Source: Aquabacterium soli
GTDB taxonomy: Bacteria > Pseudomonadota > Gammaproteobacteria > Burkholderiales > Burkholderiaceae_C
Direction of reading: 5' to 3'
Length of the DNA: 64,000 bases
Assembly: GCF_003933735.1 (NCBI RefSeq)
Contig: NZ_RSED01000009.1
Span: 1-64,000, forward strand
Below are positions 8,943 through 18,142 of this stretch, piece by piece (position 1 is the first letter of the stretch; every line of letters starts with the position of its first letter). The translations under genes were made by a program, and so were the position numbers. The notes beneath the pieces were generated by a model, which worked only from the letters and a program-made list of their open reading frames with translations, did no database searches and was not told the origin of the DNA.

Positions 8943-9233
8943 ATGACCACCATTGCCTCTTCCCAGGATCTGCATGCCGAACTGATGGCCCCTGAAGCCA
9001 TGACACGCGTGCGGGCCCTGCACGCTGTGGAAGTGCAAGCCGACAAGCTCGGCTCGACCGCACTGAGCAAGGCATTCAACGATTTCGCTGCCCGTGGCAT
9101 TCCTTTTTATTCGCCGCAGGATCCTCACTACCAGGAATGGGTGGGCAAGGCTGTGGGCTACTGGGAGCAACTCCACGGTGGCGTCGCCGCCCCGCGCCGC
9201 GCTGCCAAGCGCCGCGAACTCGCCGCTGCCTGA
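8943..9233 (+). CDS. Small hypothetical protein (96 aa)
   Basis: A 96-residue soluble protein, not recognised. It has an N-terminal helical half (MTTIASSQDLHAELM...), a central FAARGIPFYSPQDPHYQEW segment and a basic C-terminus (APRRAAKRRELAAA). A GGAG lies about 10 nt before the ATG. It stands alone after a terminator and before the MBL-fold gene. Codon use matches its neighbours, which supports it being real. Confidence 0.6.
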   Translation: MTTIASSQDLHAELMAPEAMTRVRALHAVEVQADKLGSTALSKAFNDFAARGIPFYSPQDPHYQEWVGKAVGYWEQLHGGVAAPRRAAKRRELAAA

Positions 9234-9316
9234 CCTGACTGAAGCCGCACTGGCCCGTTCTCGGGCCGCTGCCATGCCGTATGCTTGGCGAGGGCACACA
9301 ACGCCTCCAAGCGGCC

Positions 9317-10231
9317 ATGCATGACTTCCTTCCCGCCTCGATCCAGGTTCTGGAGCGGGGCTGGCTCTCGTCCAACAACATCGTCTTCGCCCAGGCGGAT
9401 GTGCCCACCGTGGTCGATACCGGCTATGTGACGCATGGCGAGGCCACCGAGCGCTTGCTGGACGAGGCCCTGGATGGGCGCCCGCTGGCGCGCATCGTCA
9501 ACACCCACTTGCACTCCGACCATGCAGGCGGCAACGCGCGCCTTCAGCGCCGCCATGGCTGTCGCATCGTCATTCCCCCCGGCCTGCGTGACGCGGTCGA
9601 TGCCTGGGACGAGGAGCGCCTGAGCTACAAGGCCACCGACCAGGCCTGCGAGCGTTTCAGCCATGACGAGGTGCTGGCCATCGGCGGGCGCATCGAGCTG
9701 GGCGGCCAGGACTGGGACGTGCTACCCGCCGACGGTCACGACGCCGACATGGTGATGCTGTGGAACCCCCAAGAGGGCGTGCTGATTTCGGCCGACGCGC
9801 TGTGGCGCAACGGCTTTGGCGTGATCTTTCCGGAGCTGGCGGGCGAATCGGGCTTTGCCGAGCAGCAGGCCACGCTGGACCTGATCTCGCAATTGGCGCC
9901 CCGTGTGGTCATCCCGGGTCATGGTGCGCCCTTCACCGAGGTTGATGATGCGCTGGGCATCGCGCATGCGCGCATCCGCTGGCTGGCCGAAGACCCGAAG
10001 CGCAACATCGACAACGCGCTCAAGGGCCTGGTGGCTTTCAGGCTGCTGGACCGCCGCCGCATGGACCTGGGCGATGTGCGCACGCTGATCGAGCAGCATC
10101 TTTTGACGCAGCGGGGCATACGCGCCCAGGTGGGCGACGATGCCGAGGCCCTGGCCGCCCGCGTGATGGAGCAACTGGCGCGCGTGGGCATGGCCACCCT
10201 GGACGATGACGGCGCACTGGTGGCCCGCTAG
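9317..10231 (+). CDS. MBL-fold metallohydrolase
   Basis: A 304-residue metallo-beta-lactamase-fold hydrolase. The metal-binding signature is NTHLHSDHAGG (H64, H66, D68, H69), with later ligands around PADGHDADM and a C-terminal VIPGHGAP. Members include glyoxalase-II-like, lactonase and phosphodiesterase enzymes; the substrate cannot be read from sequence. An in-frame ATG at 9281 would add 12 residues (MLGEGTQRLQAA) unlike the family, so 9317 is preferred. It lies just upstream of the methyltransferase-creBC genes but is probably independent of them. Confidence 0.8.
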   Translation: MHDFLPASIQVLERGWLSSNNIVFAQADVPTVVDTGYVTHGEATERLLDEALDGRPLARIVNTHLHSDHAGGNARLQRRHGCRIVIPPGLRDAVDAWDEERLSYKATDQACERFSHDEVLAIGGRIELGGQDWDVLPADGHDADMVMLWNPQEGVLISADALWRNGFGVIFPELAGESGFAEQQATLDLISQLAPRVVIPGHGAPFTEVDDALGIAHARIRWLAEDPKRNIDNALKGLVAFRLLDRRRMDLGDVRTLIEQHLLTQRGIRAQVGDDAEALAARVMEQLARVGMATLDDDGALVAR

Positions 10232-10299
10232 GCGCTGTGGCCGCCAAGGCGGCGGTGGCGGACAATGGCGCCTTGCCCTGTCTTGTAAAGCCCCGCACC

Positions 10300-11556
10300 G
10301 TGTCCACAGCCGCCTCTCCTGATCCTGTCGATGTCGCAGACCCCGCCCTGGGCCGTTTCATGGGCCTGCTGTCGCGCGCGCTGGCCGAAGGGCGCTGCGA
10401 GAAACTGATGCTGGCCGGCTACCACGGCGACGAGCCGCAGCTCGAGCGCGTGCTGGCCCGTCCTGTCGAGCTGCGTGGCCAGGCCCACCTGAGCCTGGTG
10501 TGGCGCTACCAGACTCGCGACATCACCAAGAACCTGCCGCTGGACGAGGCCCTGGCCCTGCTGCCTGGCCTGCTCGGTCCGGCGGCCTTTCGCAATGCCC
10601 ACCTGCACACCCCGGGCGAAGAGGTGCAGCTGGCCTTCAGCAAGAAGGGCAAGGGCTCCGTGCGCATCGGCAAGACGGCCCATGGCGATGAGGCTGAAGG
10701 CGCTGGAACCGGCGGCACGGTGGCCCCCGCCGCGCACAACCGCGAAAAGCAGCGCTACCTGGCGCTCTCGCGCCCGTTCCTGCAAGAGCTGGGCGTGACC
10801 GATGCGCAAGGCCGCCTGGTGCCGGCCATGTCGCGCAAGTGGAAGCAGATCAACAAGTTCGTCGAGGTGCTGGCCGGGGCCCTGGCGGCCTCACCGTTGG
10901 CCGAGGCCCGCGAGGTGCACGTGGTGGACTTCGGTTCGGGCAAGGGCTACCTGACCTTCGCCGTGCACGACTGGCTGCGCCATACGCGGGGCGTCGATGC
11001 GCGCGTGACCGGCGTAGAGCTGCGCCAGGACCTGGTGGCCCTGTGTGGCGGCGTGATCGATCGCCTGGGCCTGCAGGGCATGGCCTACGAGCAGGGCGAT
11101 GTGCGTGATTACCACCCGGCCGCGCTCAACGTGATGATCGCGCTGCACGCCTGCGACATCGCCACCGACCACGCCATCCACCTGGGCATCCGGGCCGGCG
11201 CCGAGATCATCCTGTGCTCGCCGTGCTGCCACAAGCAGGTGCGCCCGCAACTGCTGAGCCCGCACCCGCTGCGGCCCATCCTGCAGCACGGCATCCACCT
11301 GGGCCAGGAGGCCGAGATGCTGACCGACGGCCTGCGCGCCCTGCTGCTGGACGCGGCCGGCTACGACACGCAGGTGTTCGAGTTCATCTCGCTGGAGCAC
11401 ACCAACAAGAACAAGATGATCCTGGCCGTCAAGCGCGCCCACCCCCGCGACAACGCCGAGGTGCTGGCCCAGATCCGTGACATCAAGGCTTTCTACGGCA
11501 TCCGCGAGCAGGCGCTGGAAAGCCTGCTGATCGCGGATGGACGGCTGGCGGCATGA
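10300..11556 (+). CDS. SAM-dependent methyltransferase (Methyltransf_32-like)
   Basis: A 418-residue protein. The C-terminal half is a Rossmann methyltransferase: motif I DFGSGKGYLTF, then a LHACDIATD segment and an SPCCHK motif, as in the METTL25/RRNAD1-like family annotated as Methyltransf_32. The N-terminal ~170 residues are a separate alpha/beta region. A GTG at 10300 is chosen (MSTAASPDP); a GTG at 10237 is also open but adds an unlikely N-terminus. Its stop overlaps the ATG of creB by 4 nt, so it is probably cotranscribed with creBC, an unusual partner for that system. Substrate unknown. Confidence 0.8.
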   Translation: MSTAASPDPVDVADPALGRFMGLLSRALAEGRCEKLMLAGYHGDEPQLERVLARPVELRGQAHLSLVWRYQTRDITKNLPLDEALALLPGLLGPAAFRNAHLHTPGEEVQLAFSKKGKGSVRIGKTAHGDEAEGAGTGGTVAPAAHNREKQRYLALSRPFLQELGVTDAQGRLVPAMSRKWKQINKFVEVLAGALAASPLAEAREVHVVDFGSGKGYLTFAVHDWLRHTRGVDARVTGVELRQDLVALCGGVIDRLGLQGMAYEQGDVRDYHPAALNVMIALHACDIATDHAIHLGIRAGAEIILCSPCCHKQVRPQLLSPHPLRPILQHGIHLGQEAEMLTDGLRALLLDAAGYDTQVFEFISLEHTNKNKMILAVKRAHPRDNAEVLAQIRDIKAFYGIREQALESLLIADGRLAA

Positions 11557-12293
11557 GCCTTCAGCGCCTGCTGCTGCTGGAGGATGACCCCGCCATCGCG
11601 CGGACAGTGGCCTATGCACTGGAGCGCGAAGGCTTCGCCGTGGACCACGTGCTGCTGGTGCGCGAGGCCGAGGCCCGGCTGGCGCAGGTCCGGCATGGCT
11701 ATGCCCTGGCCATCCTGGACGTGGGCCTGCCCGATGGCAGCGGCCTGGACCTGTGCCGGGACCTGCGCCGGGGGGCGACCGCTGGACAGCCGGCGCCTGC
11801 GGCCGACAACCGCGCCCTGCCCATCGTGATGCTCACGGCGCGCGGTGAAGAGCTGGACCGTGTGCTGGGCCTGGAGCTGGGCGCGGACGACTACATCACC
11901 AAGCCGTTCAGCCCGCGTGAGTTGTGCGCACGGGTGCGGTCGTTGCTGCGCCGCGCAGCCTTGTCGCACATGCCGGTCACGCCAGGCACCAGTGCCTTCG
12001 ACTGCGACGACGCCGGCCAGCGCGTGCGCTATGCCGGCGTGGAGCTGCCGCTGACGCGCCTTGAGCTGGGCCTGCTGAGCATCCTGCTGCGCACCCCCGG
12101 CCGCATCTGGTCGCGCGATGCCTTGCTCGACGCCGTGTGGGGCCAGGACGCCGACAGCGCCGACCGCACCGTGGACACGCACATCAAGACCCTGCGCGCC
12201 AAGCTGCGCGAGGCCTGCGGCGACGTGGAGCTGATCGTCACGCACCGCGGCCTGGGCTACGCCATCGACCTCAGCCGCCTGCCCGCCCCATGA
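11553..12293 (+). CDS. creB: Response regulator CreB (OmpR family)
   Basis: A 246-residue OmpR-type regulator. The receiver has acidic pocket D11/D12, phosphoacceptor D56 in LAILDVGLPDGSG and K117 in KPFSP. A winged-helix DNA-binding domain fills about residues 145-240 (ending THRGLGYAIDLS). An extra ~15-residue Ala/Pro loop sits between alpha-3 and beta-4 (about 72-87). It overlaps creC by 4 nt. Naming rests on the creC-creD context and on the perfect cre-tag in front of creD. CreB family members bind TTCAC-N6-TTCAC direct repeats. Confidence 0.88.
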   Translation: MSLQRLLLLEDDPAIARTVAYALEREGFAVDHVLLVREAEARLAQVRHGYALAILDVGLPDGSGLDLCRDLRRGATAGQPAPAADNRALPIVMLTARGEELDRVLGLELGADDYITKPFSPRELCARVRSLLRRAALSHMPVTPGTSAFDCDDAGQRVRYAGVELPLTRLELGLLSILLRTPGRIWSRDALLDAVWGQDADSADRTVDTHIKTLRAKLREACGDVELIVTHRGLGYAIDLSRLPAP

Positions 12294-13780
12294 AGCTCGG
12301 CCTGCGTCTGCTGCTGGGCTTCTTCCTGATCACCGGCATCGCCGCCTTCTTCGTGCTGCGGGTGTTCGCCGCCGAGATCCGCCCCAGCGTGGCCAGGGTG
12401 GTGGAGGACATGTTGGTGGACACGGCCAACATCCTGGCAGAACTGGTCGAGGACGACCTGGCCGCGATGCCGGCGGGCGGCACCCTTGAGACCGGCCACT
12501 TTGCCCAGCGCGTGCGCGAGTACGCCGAGCGGCCTGTGGATGCGCGCATCTGGGGCATGAGCAAGCAGTCGCTCGATTACCGCGTCTACGTCACCGATGC
12601 GCGGGGCCGCGTGGTGCTGGACACCGGGGCCAGGCCGGGCGGTGTAGCCATCGGCCAGGATTACTCGCGCTGGCGCGATGTGGCCTTGACGCTCAAGGGC
12701 CAGTACGGCGCCCGGGCCACCCGACAGGTCGAGGTGGATGGCCAGCCCTCGGTGCTCTACGTGGCCGCCCCCATCCGCCAGGGCGCCAGGCTCATCGGCG
12801 TGCTGACCGTGGCCAAGCCCATGAGCACGGTGCAGAAGTTCATTGACCGTGCCGAGCGTGAGATCCTGGTCAAGGGCCTGTGGCTGCTGGGCCTGTCACT
12901 GCTGGTGGGGGTGCTGGTCACCGCCTGGATCGTGTGGTCGGTGCGGCGGCTGCGCGATTTCGCGCAGCATGTGGAGCTGGGCCAGCGTGGCGGCGAGCGC
13001 GTTCAAGCGCCCGAGCTGTCAGGCGAACTGGGCGATCTGGCCCGCGCGATGGAGGCCATGCGCGACCGCCTGGAAGACCACGAACACGTGGAGCACATGG
13101 TGCGTGCGCTCACGCACGAGCTCAAGAGCCCGCTGGCCGCGATCGGTGGTGCGGCCGAATTGCTGCACGACGACCTGCCCGCCCATGACCGCCATGCCTT
13201 CGCCACCCAGGTGCAGGATCAGGCCGCGCGCATGCAGCGCCTGGTCGAACGCCTGCTGGAGCTGTCCAAGCTGGAGCATCGGCGGCGCCTGGAGCACCTG
13301 GCGGTGGTGGACCTGGCACCCTGTGTGGAGACGGCGCTGGCACAAGCGCGCGGGCGTGCCGAACAGCGCGAGGTCAGCCTGCAATGGCAGCAGCGTGAGC
13401 AGGCCGCGGTGCTGGGCGAGCCCGAGCTGATGCACCTGGCCATGAGCAACCTGCTGGACAACGCCATCGATTTCTCGTGGCCGGGTGGCCGCATCGAGGT
13501 GTCTGTGCGGCGCGAGGGCGCCCAGGCCCTCTTCACCGTGCGCGACCATGGGCCCGGCGTGCCGGACTATGCGCTGGCCCGCCTGGGTGAGCGCTTCTAT
13601 TCCACGCCACGGCCGGCCGTGGCGGGCGAGCCGCCGCGCAAGGGCACGGGCCTGGGGCTGGCCATCGTGCGGCAGGTCATGCAGCTGCACGGTGGTGACG
13701 TGGTGTGGGCCCCTGCCGGGCCGGGCCTGGCCGTCACCCTGCGCTGGCCGCTGGCGACACCTTCCGCGCCATCCACCTGA
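12290..13780 (+). CDS. creC: Sensor histidine kinase CreC
   Basis: A 496-residue inner-membrane kinase. TM1 is at about residues 5-24, followed by a periplasmic sensor domain to about 190, TM2 (LWLLGLSLLVGVLVTAWIVW) and a HAMP-like linker. The H-box is ALTHELKSPLAAI (His about 277), the N-box NLLDNAIDFS, and the G-boxes DHGPGV and GTGLGLAIV. The order creB-creC-creD and the large periplasmic domain match the carbon-source/envelope-responsive CreBC system, which controls creD and in some Gram-negatives beta-lactamases. It starts inside the creB stop (ATGA). Confidence 0.9.
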   Translation: MKLGLRLLLGFFLITGIAAFFVLRVFAAEIRPSVARVVEDMLVDTANILAELVEDDLAAMPAGGTLETGHFAQRVREYAERPVDARIWGMSKQSLDYRVYVTDARGRVVLDTGARPGGVAIGQDYSRWRDVALTLKGQYGARATRQVEVDGQPSVLYVAAPIRQGARLIGVLTVAKPMSTVQKFIDRAEREILVKGLWLLGLSLLVGVLVTAWIVWSVRRLRDFAQHVELGQRGGERVQAPELSGELGDLARAMEAMRDRLEDHEHVEHMVRALTHELKSPLAAIGGAAELLHDDLPAHDRHAFATQVQDQAARMQRLVERLLELSKLEHRRRLEHLAVVDLAPCVETALAQARGRAEQREVSLQWQQREQAAVLGEPELMHLAMSNLLDNAIDFSWPGGRIEVSVRREGAQALFTVRDHGPGVPDYALARLGERFYSTPRPAVAGEPPRKGTGLGLAIVRQVMQLHGGDVVWAPAGPGLAVTLRWPLATPSAPST

Positions 13781-13784
13781 GGAC

Positions 13785-13800
13785 TTCACCCTCGCTTCAC
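13785..13800 (+). promoter_or_regulatory. cre-tag (CreB binding site) upstream of creD
   Basis: TTCAC-CCTCGC-TTCAC is a perfect match to the CreB/BlrA tag TTCAC-N6-TTCAC. It lies 5 nt after the creC stop and 70 nt before the creD ATG, in the expected activating position. Only one tag was found. Confidence 0.8.
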
Positions 13801-13870
13801 ACAGCTCATCCAGACCTCACCGTGCGTGTCGACACTGCCCGTGTTTCATGGGAACACACAGGAGAACACG

Positions 13871-15328
13871 ATGAGATTTCCCTTGTTGAGCAAGTCCGTC
13901 GCGCTGGGGGCGGTGGTGGCCGGGCTGCTGGTGGCGCTGGGCTCGGTGCGCGGCGTGGTCGAGGAGCGCCAGGAGCGCCGTGACGAGGCCGAGCAGAATG
14001 TGGCCGACAGCCTGGCCGCCAGCCAGGTGCTGATGGGGCCGGTGCTGGTGCGCCGCTGCACGGAGACCTGGCCGGTGGAGCAGCGCGAAGGCCCGGTGCT
14101 CAAGGTGCTGACCGAGCGGCGGGACTTCCGCCTGGTGCAGCCGCCCCAGACCCTGCAGATCGACAGCGGGGCCCGCATGGCGCCGCGCTACCGGGGCCTG
14201 TTCAAGGTCAATGGCTACGAGCTGACGGCCAAGGTCGAGGCCCAGTGGGCGGACCTGTCGGGCCTGGCGTCAGCACCTCAGCATGCTGGCGGTCAGGTGG
14301 CGTGCGATGCGCCCCTGGTGTCCGTGGTGCTGGGCGATGCACGGGGTATCCGCACCGTGCGCATGAACGTGCAGGGCCAGGTGCTGGGCGTGAAGCCGGG
14401 CTCGGGCAACGGCGTGCAGCGTGCGGGCTTGCATGCCGAACTGCCGGCCGCCTTGATGGCGCATGCCGGGCCTCTGCGTGCCACGCTGGCGCTGGAGCTG
14501 GCCGGCACGCAGTCGCTGGCCTTCGCGCCCATCGCCGACAGCACCGAGGTGATGCTGAAGTCGGAGTGGCCGCACCCCTCCTTCGGCGGTCGCTTCCTGC
14601 CGGCTGAGCGGCAGGTGTCCAGCCAGGGCTTCCAGGCCAGCTGGCGCCTCACGTCGCTGGCCACCACGGCCCAGCAGGAGCTGATCAAGGGGGCGTCGCT
14701 GTGCCATGCTGGCGCGGCCAGCCCGTCGCGCACGGAGGGCACCGATGAAGGCCAGCCCACCGGCTGCATCGAGACCTTCAACGTGTCCTTCATGGACCCG
14801 GTGAACCCCTATGTGCTGTCTGATCGCGCCAGCAAGTACGGGCTGCTGTTCATCGCGCTGACCTTCCTGGGGGTGATCCTGGTGGAGGTGCTGCACCGCC
14901 TGCGCGTGCACCCCATCCAGTACCTGCTGGTGGGTTCTGCGCTGATCGTGTTCTTCCTGCTGCTGGTGAGCCTGTCCGAGCACCTGCCCTTCGGCTCGGC
15001 CTATCTGGCGGCCAGCGCGGCCTGCACGGGCCTGCTGGCCTTCTACGGCAGCCATGTGCTGGGCGGCTGGCGGCGCGGCCTGGTGTTCGGTGCGGCGCTG
15101 GCGCTGTTGTACGGCACGCTGTACCTGCTGCTGCAGATGGAGCAGACCTCGCTGGTGCTGGGCTCGGTGCTGCTGTTCGTGGTGCTGGCGGCCATCATGG
15201 TGGTGACGCGCCGCCTGGACTGGTATGGGCTGATCGACGGCGTGCGGGCCGCGGCGCCCGCTGCCCGCCCTGCCCGGCCGGTGCCCGAAGCCTGGCCCTC
15301 GGCACCCGTCCCGCCGGCGGCCAAGTGA
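13871..15328 (+). CDS. creD: Inner membrane protein CreD
   Basis: A 485-residue CreD family membrane protein. One N-terminal TM (about residues 8-28) is followed by a large periplasmic domain to about 325 and then a cluster of about five or six TM helices at the C-terminus (GLLFIALTFLGVILVEVLHR, then YLLVGSALIVFFLLLVSLSE and others), with the family's HPIQYLLVG segment. The start at 13871 has AGGAG 8 nt upstream; a longer frame from 13826 lacks a ribosome site. It is activated by CreB in other bacteria and a cre-tag lies upstream here. It is linked to envelope integrity and colicin/beta-lactam phenotypes. Confidence 0.93.
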   Translation: MRFPLLSKSVALGAVVAGLLVALGSVRGVVEERQERRDEAEQNVADSLAASQVLMGPVLVRRCTETWPVEQREGPVLKVLTERRDFRLVQPPQTLQIDSGARMAPRYRGLFKVNGYELTAKVEAQWADLSGLASAPQHAGGQVACDAPLVSVVLGDARGIRTVRMNVQGQVLGVKPGSGNGVQRAGLHAELPAALMAHAGPLRATLALELAGTQSLAFAPIADSTEVMLKSEWPHPSFGGRFLPAERQVSSQGFQASWRLTSLATTAQQELIKGASLCHAGAASPSRTEGTDEGQPTGCIETFNVSFMDPVNPYVLSDRASKYGLLFIALTFLGVILVEVLHRLRVHPIQYLLVGSALIVFFLLLVSLSEHLPFGSAYLAASAACTGLLAFYGSHVLGGWRRGLVFGAALALLYGTLYLLLQMEQTSLVLGSVLLFVVLAAIMVVTRRLDWYGLIDGVRAAAPAARPARPVPEAWPSAPVPPAAK

Positions 15329-15339
15329 TCACCCCAGGC

Positions 15340-18066
15340 TCACGCAGGCAGGCCCTGCAGGCACACCCGCCAGAAGGCCTGTCCATAGGCCGACGCAGGG
15401 TCCTGCGGGAACACGCGCAGGCCGATGTGCAGGCCCAGCTGGCGGTAGCTCTCCCACTGGGCCTCGTCGAAGAACTGGTCGCCGGTGCTCTGCTGCGGGA
15501 AGCTGTCGTGCGTGCCCTGGTAGTGCGTGAGGTCCACCGGCACGTCGCTGGTCAGCACAGGTTTGAGCAGCACGATGCGGGCCACCACGCTGCCGGCCTG
15601 GCGTGGCGGCTGCGCCGCGTCGCGGCCGGTGGCCAGCACGTCCAGCAGGATGGCGCAGCGTGTGGAGGCCGGTGGCAGGGTGCCATCAGGGCGCCGCCTG
15701 AAATCGGCCGGCCGGCCGAAGCGGTCGGACAGCAATGGATCGTCGGCTGCGTCTTCGTTGACGCGGATCTCCAGGCCGTGGTCGATGCGCGCCAGGCGGA
15801 TCAGGTTGGCCAGGTCGCGGAAATCGTTGTCCACATCCTGGCCGCAATCGCACAGCACGATCAGGCGCACGCCGCGGTCACGCTCGGGCTTGAGCAGCTC
15901 GTAGATGCCGGTGTTGTCGAAGTGCCCTCCGTCCGACAGGTACTGGTAGGGCCGGTGGCTGCCGTAGAACAGGCCGCGGATCTCGTCGATCAGGTAGGTC
16001 TGCGTCTTGAAGAGGCTGCGCACCAAGTGGCTGCGCATGCCCTTGTGCTGCGGCACGCCAGGCCACCAGCGGCCCAGCCTCAGGTTGGCAAAGCCCACGA
16101 TCAGCGACACGCCCAGGCCGCTGTTGCGGCCCAGTCCGGTCGAGATCGCGGCGCCCGACACCCCGATCCATTCACCGAAGTTCAGCGGGTAGCTCAGCTC
16201 GTTGCGCGGGCCGTGCGTGCGCATCGCATAGGCGCCCTGGTCCAGGTAGTAGCCGTTCGGCGCGATCACCAGCGGCTTGCCCTTGCGGTCGCGCTGCACC
16301 AGCTGTTCGCCGGGGCTGACGGTCTGGTTCACGCACACATTGATGAAGTGCACCGGTGCCAGGGGGTTGGCGTAGGGCGCGGTGGTGTCCAGGCTGTCGC
16401 CCGTGATGGGCTCGGCCACGTCACGATGGCGGCTGTGCGCGCGGGGGCTGAAACGGCGGTGGTTGGTGGCGCCCAGGTAGGCGCGCGTCAGGCGCGCGGC
16501 GTACAGGCTCTGGAAGGTCGACAGGTTCAGGAAGCCCGGGAACTGCCCGACCACCAGGGCCAGGCCGAAACCCACCAGCAGCGTGCCCAGCGCGTAGCAG
16601 AGCAGGGTGTGCAGGGCGGCCGGGTCGCGCAGGCTGGCCGCCACCTCGGCCGAGGCATGGCCGAACCACACCACCTGCAGCAGCAGCATGCCGAAGGCCG
16701 AGGCCACGGCGATCCACAGGATGATGCCCAGCACCCCGGCGATCAGGTCCAGCGGCAGGCGCTCGACCAGGGCCACGGTGGACCGGTCGGCCAGCTTGGG
16801 CAGGCCGGCGCGCAGCAGCCACACCAGGCCGCCCAGCACGGCGCCGCCCAGCACGCCGGATTGCGTCTCCCAGCCCAGCCACAGCGTCTGGGCCAGCGTT
16901 TCGACCGCGGCCAGCAGCGCGATCACGATCATCACCATCAGCGATTGCGCCAGGCAGCGCGTGAGGATGACGCGCTGGCGGGCGATGCTGCTGCGGCGCA
17001 TGATGAAGGCGCTGATCCCGTAGATCACCACGGACCAGGCCACGAAGGCGCCGCTGGCCGACACGATCGGGCCCAGGGGCCAGCGTGTGCCGCGCTCCCA
17101 GCCGATGAGCAGCGCGCCGACGAGGAACAAGCCCAGGGCGATGACGCCGCCCAGGAAGGAGGCCCAGGTGACGGGCAGCGGCTTCATCGCGATCGGATCG
17201 CCATCATTCACGGTGGGGCGGCCCTTGTCGCGGGCCGGGTGGCTGAACCAGAAGGCCATGCCGACCGGCCCCATGGCCATCGTGGCGACCACGCCGCACA
17301 GGGCCCAGGTGGGGCTCCACCAGAGGCCGCCGCCGTGCAGGCCGGCGGCGGCGCACAGCTTGGCTTCCCACGCGGCATAGTCCGGAAAGCACCAGGCCAG
17401 GGCCAGGCGGATCGACAGCAGCAGGGCCAGGCCCATCAGGATCACGGTGCCGATCACGTAGTGCGTGGCCATCCAGTTGCGCAAGGCCACGCCCATGCCG
17501 TAGAGCAGGTCGCCCGCGCCATGGGGTGCCAGGTAGCGGCCGTTGTCGCGCAGCCAGGCCAGGGCGGCGCGGCCTGGGTTGGCGTCGTCGTACTGCGTGT
17601 CGGCGCGCACGCGGGCGGGCGGTTCGTCCTGCAGGGCGCGGTACGCGCGCCGGGTGACGGCGAGCGGGTCTTCATCCGGGCCCTGGCCGGACAGCCGGCC
17701 GGGCACGAACAGGCTGGTGAAGAAGCTGCCGATGTAGCCGCCGCCGCTGACGGTGGAGAGGTAGTCGAACTGCGCGACCAGGGGATCGGGCGGGGCTGTG
17801 CGGGGGGTGGCCGGTGGCGACTCGGCCGGGGCGGGCGCGTCGGTCATCGTGGCGGCGCCGCTGGCGGCCGTGGGGCCCGGGCTGCGGGCCAGGGCCTGCA
17901 GTGCCCCCAGGCAGAAGGTGGCGCTGCGGATGCCCCCGCCCGACAGCGCGATGGCCCACTGGGCCTGGGTCTGGCCCGACGGCCGGGTGATGTTCAGGGC
18001 CTGACGCCGCAGGCGCGCGCGTTCTTGTTCTTGTGTCGGGCTGGGCACGGGCTCGTTTGCGGGCAT
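15340..18066 (-). CDS. Membrane-anchored patatin-like phospholipase
   Basis: A 908-residue protein. The N-terminus has the patatin oxyanion segment ALSGGGIRSAT (about 41-50) and the nucleophile in YLSTVSGGGYIG (Ser about 107). The catalytic Asp lies far away in YLSDGGHFDNTGIYELL in the C-terminal third. Between them sit about eight or nine TM helices (roughly residues 185-500), so the hydrolase fold is split by a membrane domain. It is probably an inner-membrane lipid acyl hydrolase. The ATG at 18066 has GGAGG 7 nt upstream; a TTG four codons earlier is less likely. It converges on creD, with only 11 nt between the genes. Confidence 0.8.
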   Translation of the reverse strand: MPANEPVPSPTQEQERARLRRQALNITRPSGQTQAQWAIALSGGGIRSATFCLGALQALARSPGPTAASGAATMTDAPAPAESPPATPRTAPPDPLVAQFDYLSTVSGGGYIGSFFTSLFVPGRLSGQGPDEDPLAVTRRAYRALQDEPPARVRADTQYDDANPGRAALAWLRDNGRYLAPHGAGDLLYGMGVALRNWMATHYVIGTVILMGLALLLSIRLALAWCFPDYAAWEAKLCAAAGLHGGGLWWSPTWALCGVVATMAMGPVGMAFWFSHPARDKGRPTVNDGDPIAMKPLPVTWASFLGGVIALGLFLVGALLIGWERGTRWPLGPIVSASGAFVAWSVVIYGISAFIMRRSSIARQRVILTRCLAQSLMVMIVIALLAAVETLAQTLWLGWETQSGVLGGAVLGGLVWLLRAGLPKLADRSTVALVERLPLDLIAGVLGIILWIAVASAFGMLLLQVVWFGHASAEVAASLRDPAALHTLLCYALGTLLVGFGLALVVGQFPGFLNLSTFQSLYAARLTRAYLGATNHRRFSPRAHSRHRDVAEPITGDSLDTTAPYANPLAPVHFINVCVNQTVSPGEQLVQRDRKGKPLVIAPNGYYLDQGAYAMRTHGPRNELSYPLNFGEWIGVSGAAISTGLGRNSGLGVSLIVGFANLRLGRWWPGVPQHKGMRSHLVRSLFKTQTYLIDEIRGLFYGSHRPYQYLSDGGHFDNTGIYELLKPERDRGVRLIVLCDCGQDVDNDFRDLANLIRLARIDHGLEIRVNEDAADDPLLSDRFGRPADFRRRPDGTLPPASTRCAILLDVLATGRDAAQPPRQAGSVVARIVLLKPVLTSDVPVDLTHYQGTHDSFPQQSTGDQFFDEAQWESYRQLGLHIGLRVFPQDPASAYGQAFWRVCLQGLPA

Positions 18067-18117
18067 GAAGTCCTCCAATGGACCCCGATGCTAGGCGTGC
18101 CCCTGGCCACCCCTTAT

Positions 18118-18131
18118 CCCTAGAAGTAGGG
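18118..18131. other. Short hairpin downstream of the 12-gene operon
   Basis: CCCTA-GAAG-TAGGG lies 12 nt beyond the stop of the last operon gene and 52 nt before the patatin-like gene start. It lacks a T-run, so termination here is uncertain and readthrough into the phospholipase gene is possible. Confidence 0.3.
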
Positions 18132-18142
18132 GCGCCGTGGCC

